From an uncultured Clostridia bacterium (lineage in GTDB: Bacteria > Bacillota > Clostridia > Oscillospirales > Acutalibacteraceae), in NCBI GenBank assembly GCA_946184925.1, contig CAMHHL010000012.1, positions 1 to 39,926 on the forward strand: a DNA stretch of 39,926 nucleotides, given 5' to 3'. The position numbers and the translations under genes were made by a program. Below, in pieces: positions 1 through 6,818 of the stretch (the stretch's first letter is position 1; each line of letters opens with the position of its first letter). The notes beneath the pieces are model-generated. The model searched no databases, had not been told where the DNA came from, and saw nothing but the letters and a program-made list of their open reading frames with translations.

Positions 1-5
1 CTGCA

Positions 6-46
6 CTTACCTATCCGCTGACACTTTCTACTTACCTATGCGCTGA
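6..46. repeat. short direct repeat, two units, 25-base period
   Basis: Two 16-base units (6-21 and 31-46) differ at one position and share CTTACCTAT and GCTGA. They lie at the window edge, so a longer array may continue upstream. No reading frame with a ribosome binding site covers them. Confidence 0.45.
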
Positions 47-57
47 ACCCGCACAGA

Positions 58-295
58 GTTGAGAGTGGAAAGCAATGAGCAGTTGTGAGTTGTAAGTTGT
101 AAGTGATAAGTGGTAAGTTTTGGTCGTGCAGACAGATTGCGCGATACTTACGTTTTGTGCCCGACCGAGTTTTTATGCTTGCTGCGCAAGCAGCATAAAA
201 ATATTTTCGGCGCAGCGGCGTTGTTTCTATATGCGACCTATCTACTCGACCATAATTTTCAATTTTCAATTTTCAACTTTCAACTTTTTACAGAC
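58..295. repeat. intergenic structured repeat, copy 1
   Basis: This non-coding stretch starts with simple AGTTGTAAGT-like runs and ends with ATTTTCAA/CTTTCAA runs. In the middle, 160-197 is nearly identical (one mismatch in 38) to 6607-6644. That core holds a hairpin with arms TGCTGC/GCAGCA and a GCAA loop (180-195), inside a competing longer stem TTTTATGCT/AGCATAAAA. The 15-mer at 121-135 is the exact reverse complement of 6685-6699 in copy 2, so the family appears to have inverted arms. On the minus strand an ORF starting at 269 is alignable without gaps over 37 codons to one in copy 2. It looks like a mobile or MITE-like intergenic element, not a normal gene. No gene was found in 1-396. 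Confidence 0.75.
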
Positions 296-334
296 GTCGG
301 ATAGGAGCAGTTGTCACAGCCCAAACCAAACGCA

Positions 335-367
335 TGATAGGAGCACTCACGTAACAGGGTAGAGAGA
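335..367. repeat. 33-base dispersed repeat, copy 1
   Basis: These 33 bases are identical to 22283-22315. In both places the repeat abuts the terminator of a minus-strand gene, on the downstream side, in the same orientation. A weaker upstream half (CGGATAGGA at 298-306) also has a counterpart near the second copy. Its function is unknown. Confidence 0.8.
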
Positions 368-393
368 AAAAAACGCCGCATTAAGCGGCGTTT
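367..393 (-). terminator. rho-independent terminator of the stnABC-like operon
   Basis: A 9-bp stem (371-379 with 385-393) has a 5-base loop and is followed on the minus strand by a run of seven T. It starts 4 bases after the stop codon at 397. Confidence 0.9.
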
Positions 394-396
394 TTC

Positions 397-2598
397 TTAC
401 TTAACTTTAGCGAAGAGCTCTTCTCTGGTGAGGGAGCTGTTGCGTGAAATCTCGTCGTTCGGGATAACACGGAGAACCTTTCCGTTGTATCTCGAGACGA
501 GCACGCTCGCCTGCTTGCCGTCGATGTCAACAAACTCCTCGGTGTACTTTTCGTCGAGCGGAACCTGCTTGTCGAGAGCGAACTTCTCGGTGAGCGAGCC
601 GGTCGGACAAAGCTGTACGCAAAGTCCGCAGTTGTTACACTTGGTCTCGTTGAGAGGCAGCGAGAACGCGGGGCTTACGTCGGTCTTGAAGCCGCGTCCC
701 ATCAGTCCGATGGCGTGAATGTCCATAACCTCGCGGCAGGAGCGAACGCAAAGTCCGCAGAGAATACACTTTGAGGTGTTGCGCTCGATGAACGCGTTCT
801 CGTCGCGTGTGTACTTCTGGGGCATTTCGCCCTTGAAGCGCTCGGGGTGGATGTCATATCTCTGAGCTACATTTAAGAGCTTGCACTTGTAATACTCGCG
901 GCAGCCGCACTCGAGACAACGCTTTGCCTCAGCCTGAGCCTCTTCCTCGGTAAAGCCGAGACTTACCTCGTCAAAGTTCTTGTTCCTGACGTCAGCCGGG
1001 AGAACCTTGGGTGTGAGTCTGCTCTGCTTCTCGCGGTCGGAGTAGTCGATTGTGCTCTCGTCGCGCTTGCTGATGTAAGGCACTCTTGTGTCAAGGCTCT
1101 GACCGTTGAGATAAGCGTCAACAGCCTTGGCGCAGCGGTCAGCCTCGCCGATAGCCTCAATCGCGATTGAAGCGCCGCGGTTTGTCGCGTCGCCGATAGC
1201 GAATACGCCGTCGATGCTTGTTGTAAAGAAGTCGGCGTCGGCTATGATGTTACCTCTGTCGTTGAGCTCGAGCTCGCTGACGTCCTCGGTGACAAGCTTC
1301 TGACCGATTGCGAGGATTACGCTGTCAACGGCGATTTCCTCGGTCTTGCCCTCAACGGGAACCGGGCGGCGTCTGCCTGACGCGTCGGGCTCGCCGAGCT
1401 CCATAATCTGGAGAGTAATCGACTTGACCTTGCCGTTCTCGCCGTTGAAGGAGAGCGGATTGGTGAGGAACTTGTAGGTTACTCCCTCTTCCTCAGCCTC
1501 GTTGATTTCGAGCTCGTCTGCGGGCATTTCGTTTCTGGTTCTTCTGTAGACGACGTAAACTTCCTTTGCGCCGAGACGAACGGCAGTACGGCACGCGTCC
1601 ATAGCGGTGTTACCGCCGCCGCAGATTGCGACCTTCTCGCCGATTTCGGGAGCGTTGCCCTTGATTACGCCGCGAAGGAAGTCGATACCGCCGTAAACGC
1701 CCTCGAGCTCCTCGCCCGGAGTGCGCATTGAGCTTGACTTCCACGCTCCGACGGCAACGATTACGGCGTCGTTCTCAGCCTTTAGAGATTCGATTGTGAA
1801 GTCCTTGCCGAGCTTGACGTTGTTGACAAGCTTGACGCCTGCCTTTTCGATGATGGCGATTTCCTTGTCGAGAACCTCCTTGGGAAGTCTGTACTGAGGA
1901 ATACCGTAGCGGAGCATTCCGCCCATCTTATCCATCATATCATAAACGGTCACGCTGTGACCCATGATTGTGAGGTAATACGCGGCTGTGAGACCGGCAG
2001 GGCCGCCGCCGATGACCGCGACCTTCTTGCCTGTTGAGGGCATAACCTCGGGAACATAGCTGTCAGCCTTCAAATCCATGTCAGCGGCAAAAGCCTTGAG
2101 CTGAGCGATGTTGATGGGCTCCTCAACGTTCTTTCTGCGGCAAGCCTTCTCGCAGGGATGAGGACAAACTCTTCCGATTGAAGCCGGAAGCGGAATTTTG
2201 TTTTTGATGAGCTTGAGAGCGGCGTCATACTCGCCGTTCGCAATAAGTCCGACATAACCCTGGCAATCCGTGCGAGCCGGGCAGTTGAGCTGGCAGGGAG
2301 CTACGCAGTCGCCGTCATGAGCGGACATTAGAAGCTCCATGGCAATTTTTCTGGACTGAACAACTCTTTTGCTCTCGGTGTTTACAACCATACCCTCGCT
2401 GACCTTTGCGGAGCAGGAGCGCAGAAGCTTCGGGATACCCTCAGCCTCAACGACGCAAAGTCCGCAGGCGCCGTAAATCTCGACAGCCTTGTCATAGCAG
2501 AGTGTGGGGATATAAATGCCGGCGTTTCGAGCCGCCTCAAGAATGGTGGAGCCTTCGGGCGCCTGAACAGCCTTGCCGTTAATTGTTAAGTTTATCAT
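397..2598 (-). CDS. stnC: GltD-like FAD subunit of an Stn-type bifurcating transhydrogenase
   Basis: The 733-residue protein joins three modules. The N-terminus is a [2Fe-2S] ferredoxin domain with Cys34, Cys45, Cys48 and Cys62. The middle is a GltD/NfnB-like flavoprotein with an N-terminal Fe-S helical region (cysteines from about 98 to 160), an FAD motif VAVIGGGPAG near 193, and a second Rossmann motif GGGNTAMD followed by YRR, typical of NADPH binding in GltD. The C-terminus carries two CxxCxxC-x3-C [4Fe-4S] sets (about 615-690), as in HydA/NuoG. There is no [FeFe]-hydrogenase H-cluster domain. It lies third behind NuoE- and NuoF-like genes; the 13-base gap before it contains AAGGAGG. This architecture matches StnC of the Sporomusa-type Nfn, which couples NADH plus reduced ferredoxin to NADP+ reduction. 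The family call is recognition; the direction of catalysis is inferred. Confidence 0.85.
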   Translation of the reverse strand: MINLTINGKAVQAPEGSTILEAARNAGIYIPTLCYDKAVEIYGACGLCVVEAEGIPKLLRSCSAKVSEGMVVNTESKRVVQSRKIAMELLMSAHDGDCVAPCQLNCPARTDCQGYVGLIANGEYDAALKLIKNKIPLPASIGRVCPHPCEKACRRKNVEEPINIAQLKAFAADMDLKADSYVPEVMPSTGKKVAVIGGGPAGLTAAYYLTIMGHSVTVYDMMDKMGGMLRYGIPQYRLPKEVLDKEIAIIEKAGVKLVNNVKLGKDFTIESLKAENDAVIVAVGAWKSSSMRTPGEELEGVYGGIDFLRGVIKGNAPEIGEKVAICGGGNTAMDACRTAVRLGAKEVYVVYRRTRNEMPADELEINEAEEEGVTYKFLTNPLSFNGENGKVKSITLQIMELGEPDASGRRRPVPVEGKTEEIAVDSVILAIGQKLVTEDVSELELNDRGNIIADADFFTTSIDGVFAIGDATNRGASIAIEAIGEADRCAKAVDAYLNGQSLDTRVPYISKRDESTIDYSDREKQSRLTPKVLPADVRNKNFDEVSLGFTEEEAQAEAKRCLECGCREYYKCKLLNVAQRYDIHPERFKGEMPQKYTRDENAFIERNTSKCILCGLCVRSCREVMDIHAIGLMGRGFKTDVSPAFSLPLNETKCNNCGLCVQLCPTGSLTEKFALDKQVPLDEKYTEEFVDIDGKQASVLVSRYNGKVLRVIPNDEISRNSSLTREELFAKVK

Positions 2599-2611
2599 AG
2601 CGCACTCCTCC

Positions 2612-4357
2612 TTACTCTTTTACTATTGCGCCAAAGCGGCAGCTCTGGTAGCACTTGCCGCACTTGATGCACTTGTCTGTATTGATGACGTGCGGATTCT
2701 TGACGGAACCTGTAATCGCGTCGACCGGGCAGTTTCTCGCGCAGAGAGTACAGCCCTTGCACTTGTCGGCGATTATTCTGTATTCGATGAGGTCGCTGCA
2801 TTCGCCTGCAGGACACTTCTTCTCGTTGATGTGAGCCTCGTACTCATCGCGGAAATACTTGATTGTGGTGAGCACGGGGTTCGGAGCAGTCTGTCCCAGA
2901 CCGCAGAGAGCGCCGTCCTTGATGGAGTAGCAGAGCTCCTCGAGAAGCTCGATGTCGCCCTCTTTGCCCTCGCCCTTGGTGATGCGCTCGAGCATTTCAA
3001 GCATACGCTTTGTGCCGATACGGCAGTGGATACATTTTCCGCAGCTCTCCTTGGCTGTGAAGTCGAGGAAGAACTTAGCCATTCCGACCATGCAGGTGCT
3101 TTCGTCCATGACAACCATACCGCCGGAGCCCATAATCGCGCCGGTGGCTCCGAGAGCCTTGTAGTCGATTACGGTGTCGATGAGGTCAGCCGGGATACAG
3201 CCGCCGGAGGGACCGCCCATCTGGACAGCCTTGAACGGCTTGTCGGTTTTCATACCGCCGCCGATGTCGAAAATGACGTCGCGCAGAGTTTTGCCCATGG
3301 GGATTTCAACAAGACCGGAGCGCTTGACCTTGCCGGTAACGGCAAACACCTTGGTGCCCTTGGAGCCCTCGGTGCCCATTGCGGCAAACGCCTCGCCGCC
3401 GTTGTTGAGAATCCATGCGACGTTCGCGAAGGTTTCGACGTTGTTGATGTTTGAGGGCTTTCTCCAGAAGCCGGACTGAGCCGGGAACGGAGGCTTGAGC
3501 CTCGGCATACCTCTGTGTCCCTCGAGACTTTCGATGAGGGCTGTTTCCTCACCGCAGACAAACGCGCCCGCGCCTGCCTTGATTGTGAAATCGCAGGAGA
3601 AATCGGAGCCGAAGATGTTCTCTCCGATGATACCCTTTTCGGTCGCCTGCTTAATGGCGTTTTTGAGACGCTTGATAGCGAGCGGATACTCCGCGCGGAC
3701 ATAAACAACCGCATGCTTTGCGCCGATTGCGTAAGCGCCGATGAGCATACCCTCAATAAGATTGTGAGGGTCGGATTCGATAACGGCTCTGTCCATAAAC
3801 GCGCCGGGGTCGCCCTCGTCGGCGTTACAGATGAGATACTTCTCCTCTCCCTCACTCTGGCGTGCGGCGTTCCACTTGAACCATGTCGGGAAGCCCGCGC
3901 CGCCGCGTCCGGCGAGACCGGAGGTCTTGATAACGTCGATGACGCCCTCGGGAGTCATCTCGGTGAGAACCTTTTTGAGAGCTGTGTAGCCGTCGGCTTC
4001 AATATATGCTTCAATCTGCTCGGGATTGATGATACCGCAGTTGCGCAGGGCGATACGAGTCTGCTTTGAAAGGAACTCGCTGTCCTCGTCCGTTACCATA
4101 AGCTTTTCGACAGCGGATGTGTCGCCCGACTGTACGAAGGAAGCGATTGCGTCAGCGTCGTTCTCGCTGACCTTGACTAATCTTGTGAGCTTGTTGTCGT
4201 CGTCATAAATATCGACAATAGGCTCGAGATAACACATACCGATACATCCCGTGATGGAGATGTCGGCGCTGTTGACTCCTGTGTTAAGGAGAGCTTTTCT
4301 TACCTTTTCGGCGCCGGCGGCGATACCGCAGGAGCCCTGACCGATAACTATTCTCAC
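2612..4357 (-). CDS. stnB: NuoF/HydB-like NADH- and FMN-binding subunit, Stn-type
   Basis: The 581-residue flavoprotein starts with a thioredoxin-like [2Fe-2S] domain (cysteines at 10, 38 and 43 visible). The NuoF core follows, with NADH/FMN motifs GRGGAGFPTWFKW and CNADEGDPGAFMDR, an SLBB region, and the N3-type cluster motif ESCGKCIHCRIG. The C-terminus adds a ferredoxin domain with two [4Fe-4S] motifs (CKGCTLCARNC, CIKCGKCYQSC), as in HydB of bifurcating hydrogenases. It is expected to oxidise NADH at FMN and pass electrons to StnC. The start is GTG and overlaps the stop of the preceding nuoE-like gene by four bases (GTGA), with GGGAGG upstream, so the two are translationally coupled. Confidence 0.88.
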   Translation of the reverse strand: MRIVIGQGSCGIAAGAEKVRKALLNTGVNSADISITGCIGMCYLEPIVDIYDDDNKLTRLVKVSENDADAIASFVQSGDTSAVEKLMVTDEDSEFLSKQTRIALRNCGIINPEQIEAYIEADGYTALKKVLTEMTPEGVIDVIKTSGLAGRGGAGFPTWFKWNAARQSEGEEKYLICNADEGDPGAFMDRAVIESDPHNLIEGMLIGAYAIGAKHAVVYVRAEYPLAIKRLKNAIKQATEKGIIGENIFGSDFSCDFTIKAGAGAFVCGEETALIESLEGHRGMPRLKPPFPAQSGFWRKPSNINNVETFANVAWILNNGGEAFAAMGTEGSKGTKVFAVTGKVKRSGLVEIPMGKTLRDVIFDIGGGMKTDKPFKAVQMGGPSGGCIPADLIDTVIDYKALGATGAIMGSGGMVVMDESTCMVGMAKFFLDFTAKESCGKCIHCRIGTKRMLEMLERITKGEGKEGDIELLEELCYSIKDGALCGLGQTAPNPVLTTIKYFRDEYEAHINEKKCPAGECSDLIEYRIIADKCKGCTLCARNCPVDAITGSVKNPHVINTDKCIKCGKCYQSCRFGAIVKE

Positions 4358-4833
4358 TGTGCTGCCTCCCTTAACTCTTTCAGAATTTTCTTTGTCTTGT
4401 CAGGAGTGAGGCTGCCGTATGTATCCTCGTTAATCATCATAACGGGAGAGAGCGAGCAGCAGCCGAGGCACGCGACGCACTTGAGCGAGAACAATCCGTC
4501 CTCGGTGGTCTGACCGTCGTCAATTCCGAGCTCATCCTTGATGGTCTGGAGAATCAGCTCAGAGGAGTTGACGTGGCACGCAGTGCCCTGACAAAGCATG
4601 ATGAGGTATTTTCCGACAGGCTCGAACCTGAACTGAGTATAGAAGGTTCCGACGCCCATAATTTCGGAAGTGGCGATACCTGTTTTTTCCGAGATAAGTT
4701 CGATCGCTTCGCGAGGAAGATATCCGTATATATCCTGTGTGTTCTGTAAAATGGTGATGAGACTTCCCTTGACGCCGGCGTACTCGGCGAGCACTCCGTC
4801 AAGCAGGGAAAGGTCAACGTTTTTTCTGTCCAT
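4354..4833 (-). CDS. stnA: NuoE/HydC-like [2Fe-2S] subunit, Stn-type
   Basis: This 159-residue protein has the usual length for NuoE/HydC. A helical N-terminus with GYLPREAIELIS is followed by a thioredoxin-like fold whose ligands appear as CQGTACHV and CVACLGCC, the standard C-x4-C plus C-x3-C pattern. It is the first gene of the operon, under a consensus promoter, and has AGGGGG ahead of the ATG. It should bind the NuoF-like subunit and form the NADH-side electron input. With no hydrogenase or formate dehydrogenase subunit nearby, the operon fits a soluble transhydrogenase better than HydABC. Confidence 0.88.
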   Translation of the reverse strand: MDRKNVDLSLLDGVLAEYAGVKGSLITILQNTQDIYGYLPREAIELISEKTGIATSEIMGVGTFYTQFRFEPVGKYLIMLCQGTACHVNSSELILQTIKDELGIDDGQTTEDGLFSLKCVACLGCCSLSPVMMINEDTYGSLTPDKTKKILKELREAAQ

Positions 4834-4869
4834 TTTAACTAACCCCCTATCTTGTATGTATACTAGTAT

Positions 4870-4898
4870 ATTATACAGTATTTATTAATTGTTTTCAA
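4870..4898 (-). promoter_or_regulatory. sigma-A promoter of the stnABC-like operon
   Basis: The minus strand reads TTGAAA (4893-4898), 17 bases, TATAAT (4870-4875). The -10 box lies about 37 bases before the start codon at 4833. Confidence 0.85.
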
Positions 4899-4953
4899 TA
4901 TTTACTTTGAATAATTTTCGGTGTGAAAATGCATATTTATGGTAAATCTGTTT

Positions 4954-4999
4954 AAAAAAAGGCAAATCAGCCCCGGATTATGCAAAATCCGAAGGCTGA
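4954..4999 (-). terminator. terminator of the CBS-domain gene
   Basis: An outer stem TCAGCC/GGCTGA (4967-4972, 4994-4999) and an inner GGATT/AATCC stem precede a minus-strand run of seven T opposite 4954-4960. Confidence 0.85.
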
Positions 5000-5033
5000 A
5001 ACTGCTTTTGGTTAGTTGCGACTTACCTGTTGC

Positions 5034-5444
5034 CTATCCCTTGTTTCCGCTGTTCTCAACAAAGTACCTGATGATGTCGCGGCGGGTTACGATTCCGATG
5101 AACTTGTTGCGGTCGTCAACCACGGGGACGAAGTTTTGGTTCGTGGCGCGCTCGATGAGCTCCTCCGCCGTTGCGCTTACGCTGACCGGGGGCATATAAT
5201 CCTTGCGCACAATATCACCCACGCGGCAGTGCTCCTGCGACTTTATTCCCGCGGCGTTTTCGTCGAGAATATGCCATAGGAAGTCGCCCTCGCTGATTGC
5301 GCCTACATAGTCGCCGTTGCGCGAGATTACGGGAATTGCGGTGTAGCCGTGGATTCGCATTGTCTCGAGCCCCTGGCGGACGGAGTTATCATCATAGAGA
5401 TATTTTACATCGTTTTTAATTTTGAGAAGAAACAGAACGTTCAT
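5034..5444 (-). CDS. two-CBS-domain protein
   Basis: The 136-residue protein consists only of a CBS pair. The first repeat covers about residues 10-60 (GYTAIPVISRNGDYVGAISEGD) and the second about 80-130 (NFVPVVDDRNKFIGIVTRRDI). CBS pairs bind adenine nucleotides or S-adenosylmethionine and usually act as regulatory modules; free-standing ones are of unknown partner. I chose the ATG at 5444 over the longer ORF because AAAGGA lies seven bases upstream and homologous CBS proteins begin near this point. The gene is single, with its own consensus promoter and terminator. Confidence 0.85.
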   Translation of the reverse strand: MNVLFLLKIKNDVKYLYDDNSVRQGLETMRIHGYTAIPVISRNGDYVGAISEGDFLWHILDENAAGIKSQEHCRVGDIVRKDYMPPVSVSATAEELIERATNQNFVPVVDDRNKFIGIVTRRDIIRYFVENSGNKG

Positions 5445-5497
5445 GCGGCGTCCTTTCCGGCTTGCCGAACGCAAGCCCAACATACTATCATATATAT

Positions 5498-5526
5498 ACT
5501 ATAAACCAAACATATGATTAAGTCAA
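5498..5526 (-). promoter_or_regulatory. sigma-A promoter of the CBS-domain gene
   Basis: TTGACT (5521-5526), 17 bases, TATAGT (5498-5503) on the minus strand, about 54 bases before the ATG at 5444. Confidence 0.8.
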
Positions 5527-5635
5527 CAAGATTTTGTTGAAGATGTATAAAATTCCGGAATTGTACACAAATTTTATATATAAATTATTGTTTCTGCTCA
5601 CAATTTGAAGCCCTGCCCATACAATGTACTGTCAG

Positions 5636-5654
5636 CCCCGGTCAAAGCCCGGGG
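5636..5654 (+). promoter_or_regulatory. GC-rich hairpin in the leader of the cysteine-rich protein gene
   Basis: CCCCGG and CCGGGG pair around a seven-base loop, ending 13 bases before the GGAGG of the next gene. It could stabilise the mRNA or tune translation. No T-run follows, so it is not a terminator. Confidence 0.5.
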
Positions 5655-5680
5655 ACTCAGAACAAATGGAGGTAATACTT

Positions 5681-6493
5681 ATGCCGGACGTTACTTTTAA
5701 CTCTAATTGTCAGAACGACCAAAATGACGCTTCCCAGTCATTCTGCATAGACGCGGACAGAGTCTATGACTCCTGCGGAGACAAGGACTGCCTGTCGGAG
5801 ATGCGCGTGTTCTTTACAGAAGCGAACCAGAATATTATCAACAGCGCGGTTTCGGTGAGAATCCGCGAGGCGAACATCATCAACACCGTTGTGAACGTTG
5901 AGCCTGTAACATATCACTGCGGTTTTTACTCGGTGGATATGACATTCTACTTTGAGATTGTGCTTGATGTCTACACAAACAACGGTTCAACTCCCACGAC
6001 CGTCAACGGCCTCTCGGTATTTGCAAAGAGGGTAATCCTCTACGGCGGCAACGGAAACGTCGCTGTTTTCACCAGCACCGACGACAGCACGTGCGTTGAC
6101 CCCGAGGCGCTGAACCTGCCGACAGCAAAGGTTCAGGTTGCTCAGCCGATGGCGCTCACCGCCTGCCTGACGGAATGCTGCAGCCCGTGCATGCCGAGCG
6201 CGGCAATTCCCGATTGTGTGACGGAATACTTCGGCGGAACCATTGTGCCGTCGCAGGCACGCTCGGTGCTCGCGACTATCGGCGTGTTCACTATTGTTCA
6301 GCTCAAGCGCACCGTCCAGATGCTTATTCCGGCGTTTGACTTCTGCGTGCCTGACAAGGAATGCGTGACCTCAACCGACAATCCGTGCGACATGTTCTCG
6401 CGCGTTGACTTCCCGGTTGAGCAGTTCTTCCCGCCCAACCTCGCCGACATCGACCCCGACAACATCGAGACCGGCTGCGGCTGCGGACAGTAA
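5681..6493 (+). CDS. conserved cysteine-rich protein of unknown function
   Basis: The 270-residue protein has 16 cysteines, including a CCSPC cluster and a C-terminal GCGCGQ. It has no signal peptide and no membrane segment. The N-terminal signature DADRVYDSCGDKDCL followed by a beta-rich region (GFYSVDMTFYFEIVLDVY) is one I recognise from hypothetical proteins of many Clostridia; I know no established function. The cysteine pattern and soluble, beta-rich nature would suit a structural or coat-like protein or a metal binder, but this is a guess. The ATG at 5681 is preceded by GGAGG at 5668-5672; the longer upstream frame lacks a ribosome binding site. It is the only plus-strand gene in the first 27 kb. 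Confidence 0.8.
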   Translation: MPDVTFNSNCQNDQNDASQSFCIDADRVYDSCGDKDCLSEMRVFFTEANQNIINSAVSVRIREANIINTVVNVEPVTYHCGFYSVDMTFYFEIVLDVYTNNGSTPTTVNGLSVFAKRVILYGGNGNVAVFTSTDDSTCVDPEALNLPTAKVQVAQPMALTACLTECCSPCMPSAAIPDCVTEYFGGTIVPSQARSVLATIGVFTIVQLKRTVQMLIPAFDFCVPDKECVTSTDNPCDMFSRVDFPVEQFFPPNLADIDPDNIETGCGCGQ

Positions 6494-6745
6494 TTTGTTA
6501 AATTCGTAATTCGTAATGCGTAATGCGTAATTAATTTGCAATTAGCAATGAGCAATTAGCAATTAAAGGTCGGGAAGAAAGATTGATAAGGAAATCAACT
6601 TTTCTTCCCGACCGAATTTTTATGCTTGCTGCGCAAGCAGCATATGAATATGGTCGGGCACCCGGCGCTTTTGTACGCGCCGACCTGTCTGCACGACCAC
6701 AATTTTCAACTTTCAATTTTCAACTTTCAACTTAATTAGCAATTA
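6494..6745. repeat. intergenic structured repeat, copy 2
   Basis: It begins with GTAATTCGTAATGCG and GCAATTAGCAATGAG-like short runs and ends with ACTTTCAA/ATTTTCAA runs at 6701-6733. The core 6607-6644 matches copy 1 (160-197) with one mismatch, including the TGCTGC-GCAA-GCAGCA hairpin (6627-6642). The right arm 6685-6699 is the reverse complement of 121-135. A second nested pairing, CCCGACC (6607-6613) with GGTCGGG (6652-6658), encloses the hairpin. The minus strand carries a 61-codon ORF from 6716 that shares 24 of 37 aligned residues with the ORF of copy 1. The remainder of the 325-base gap up to 6818 holds only the EF-G terminator. Confidence 0.75.
6568..6622 (+). terminator. probable terminator of the cysteine-rich protein gene
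   Basis: A perfect 13-bp stem (6568-6580 with 6601-6613) with a 20-base loop is followed by GAATTTTTA. It lies inside repeat copy 2, so the repeat may supply the terminator. Confidence 0.6.
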
Positions 6746-6753
6746 CGGTAACG

Positions 6754-6787
6754 AAAACTCGGCGCTGTCGCGTTATGCGGCAGCGCC
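6754..6787 (-). terminator. terminator of the EF-G-like gene
   Basis: An 11-bp stem with one G-T pair (6761-6771 with 6777-6787) and a five-base loop lies 31 bases after the stop. The minus-strand T-run is short (four). Confidence 0.7.
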
Positions 6788-6818
6788 TCTTGTTACCTAA
6801 ATTTTCATAACCTGCAAA

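Noticed and set aside
110-362. Small plus-strand ORFs in the first intergenic region
   Set aside because: They lie in the structured repeat and lack ribosome binding sites.
2573-3454. Long plus-strand ORF of 293 codons opposite stnB
   Set aside because: It is antisense to the stnB and stnC coding regions, has no ribosome binding site, and its composition follows from the codon bias of the real genes.
397-4833. Operon as an [FeFe]-hydrogenase HydABC
   Set aside because: The large subunit has a GltD-like flavoprotein in place of an H-cluster domain; no hydrogenase signature is present.
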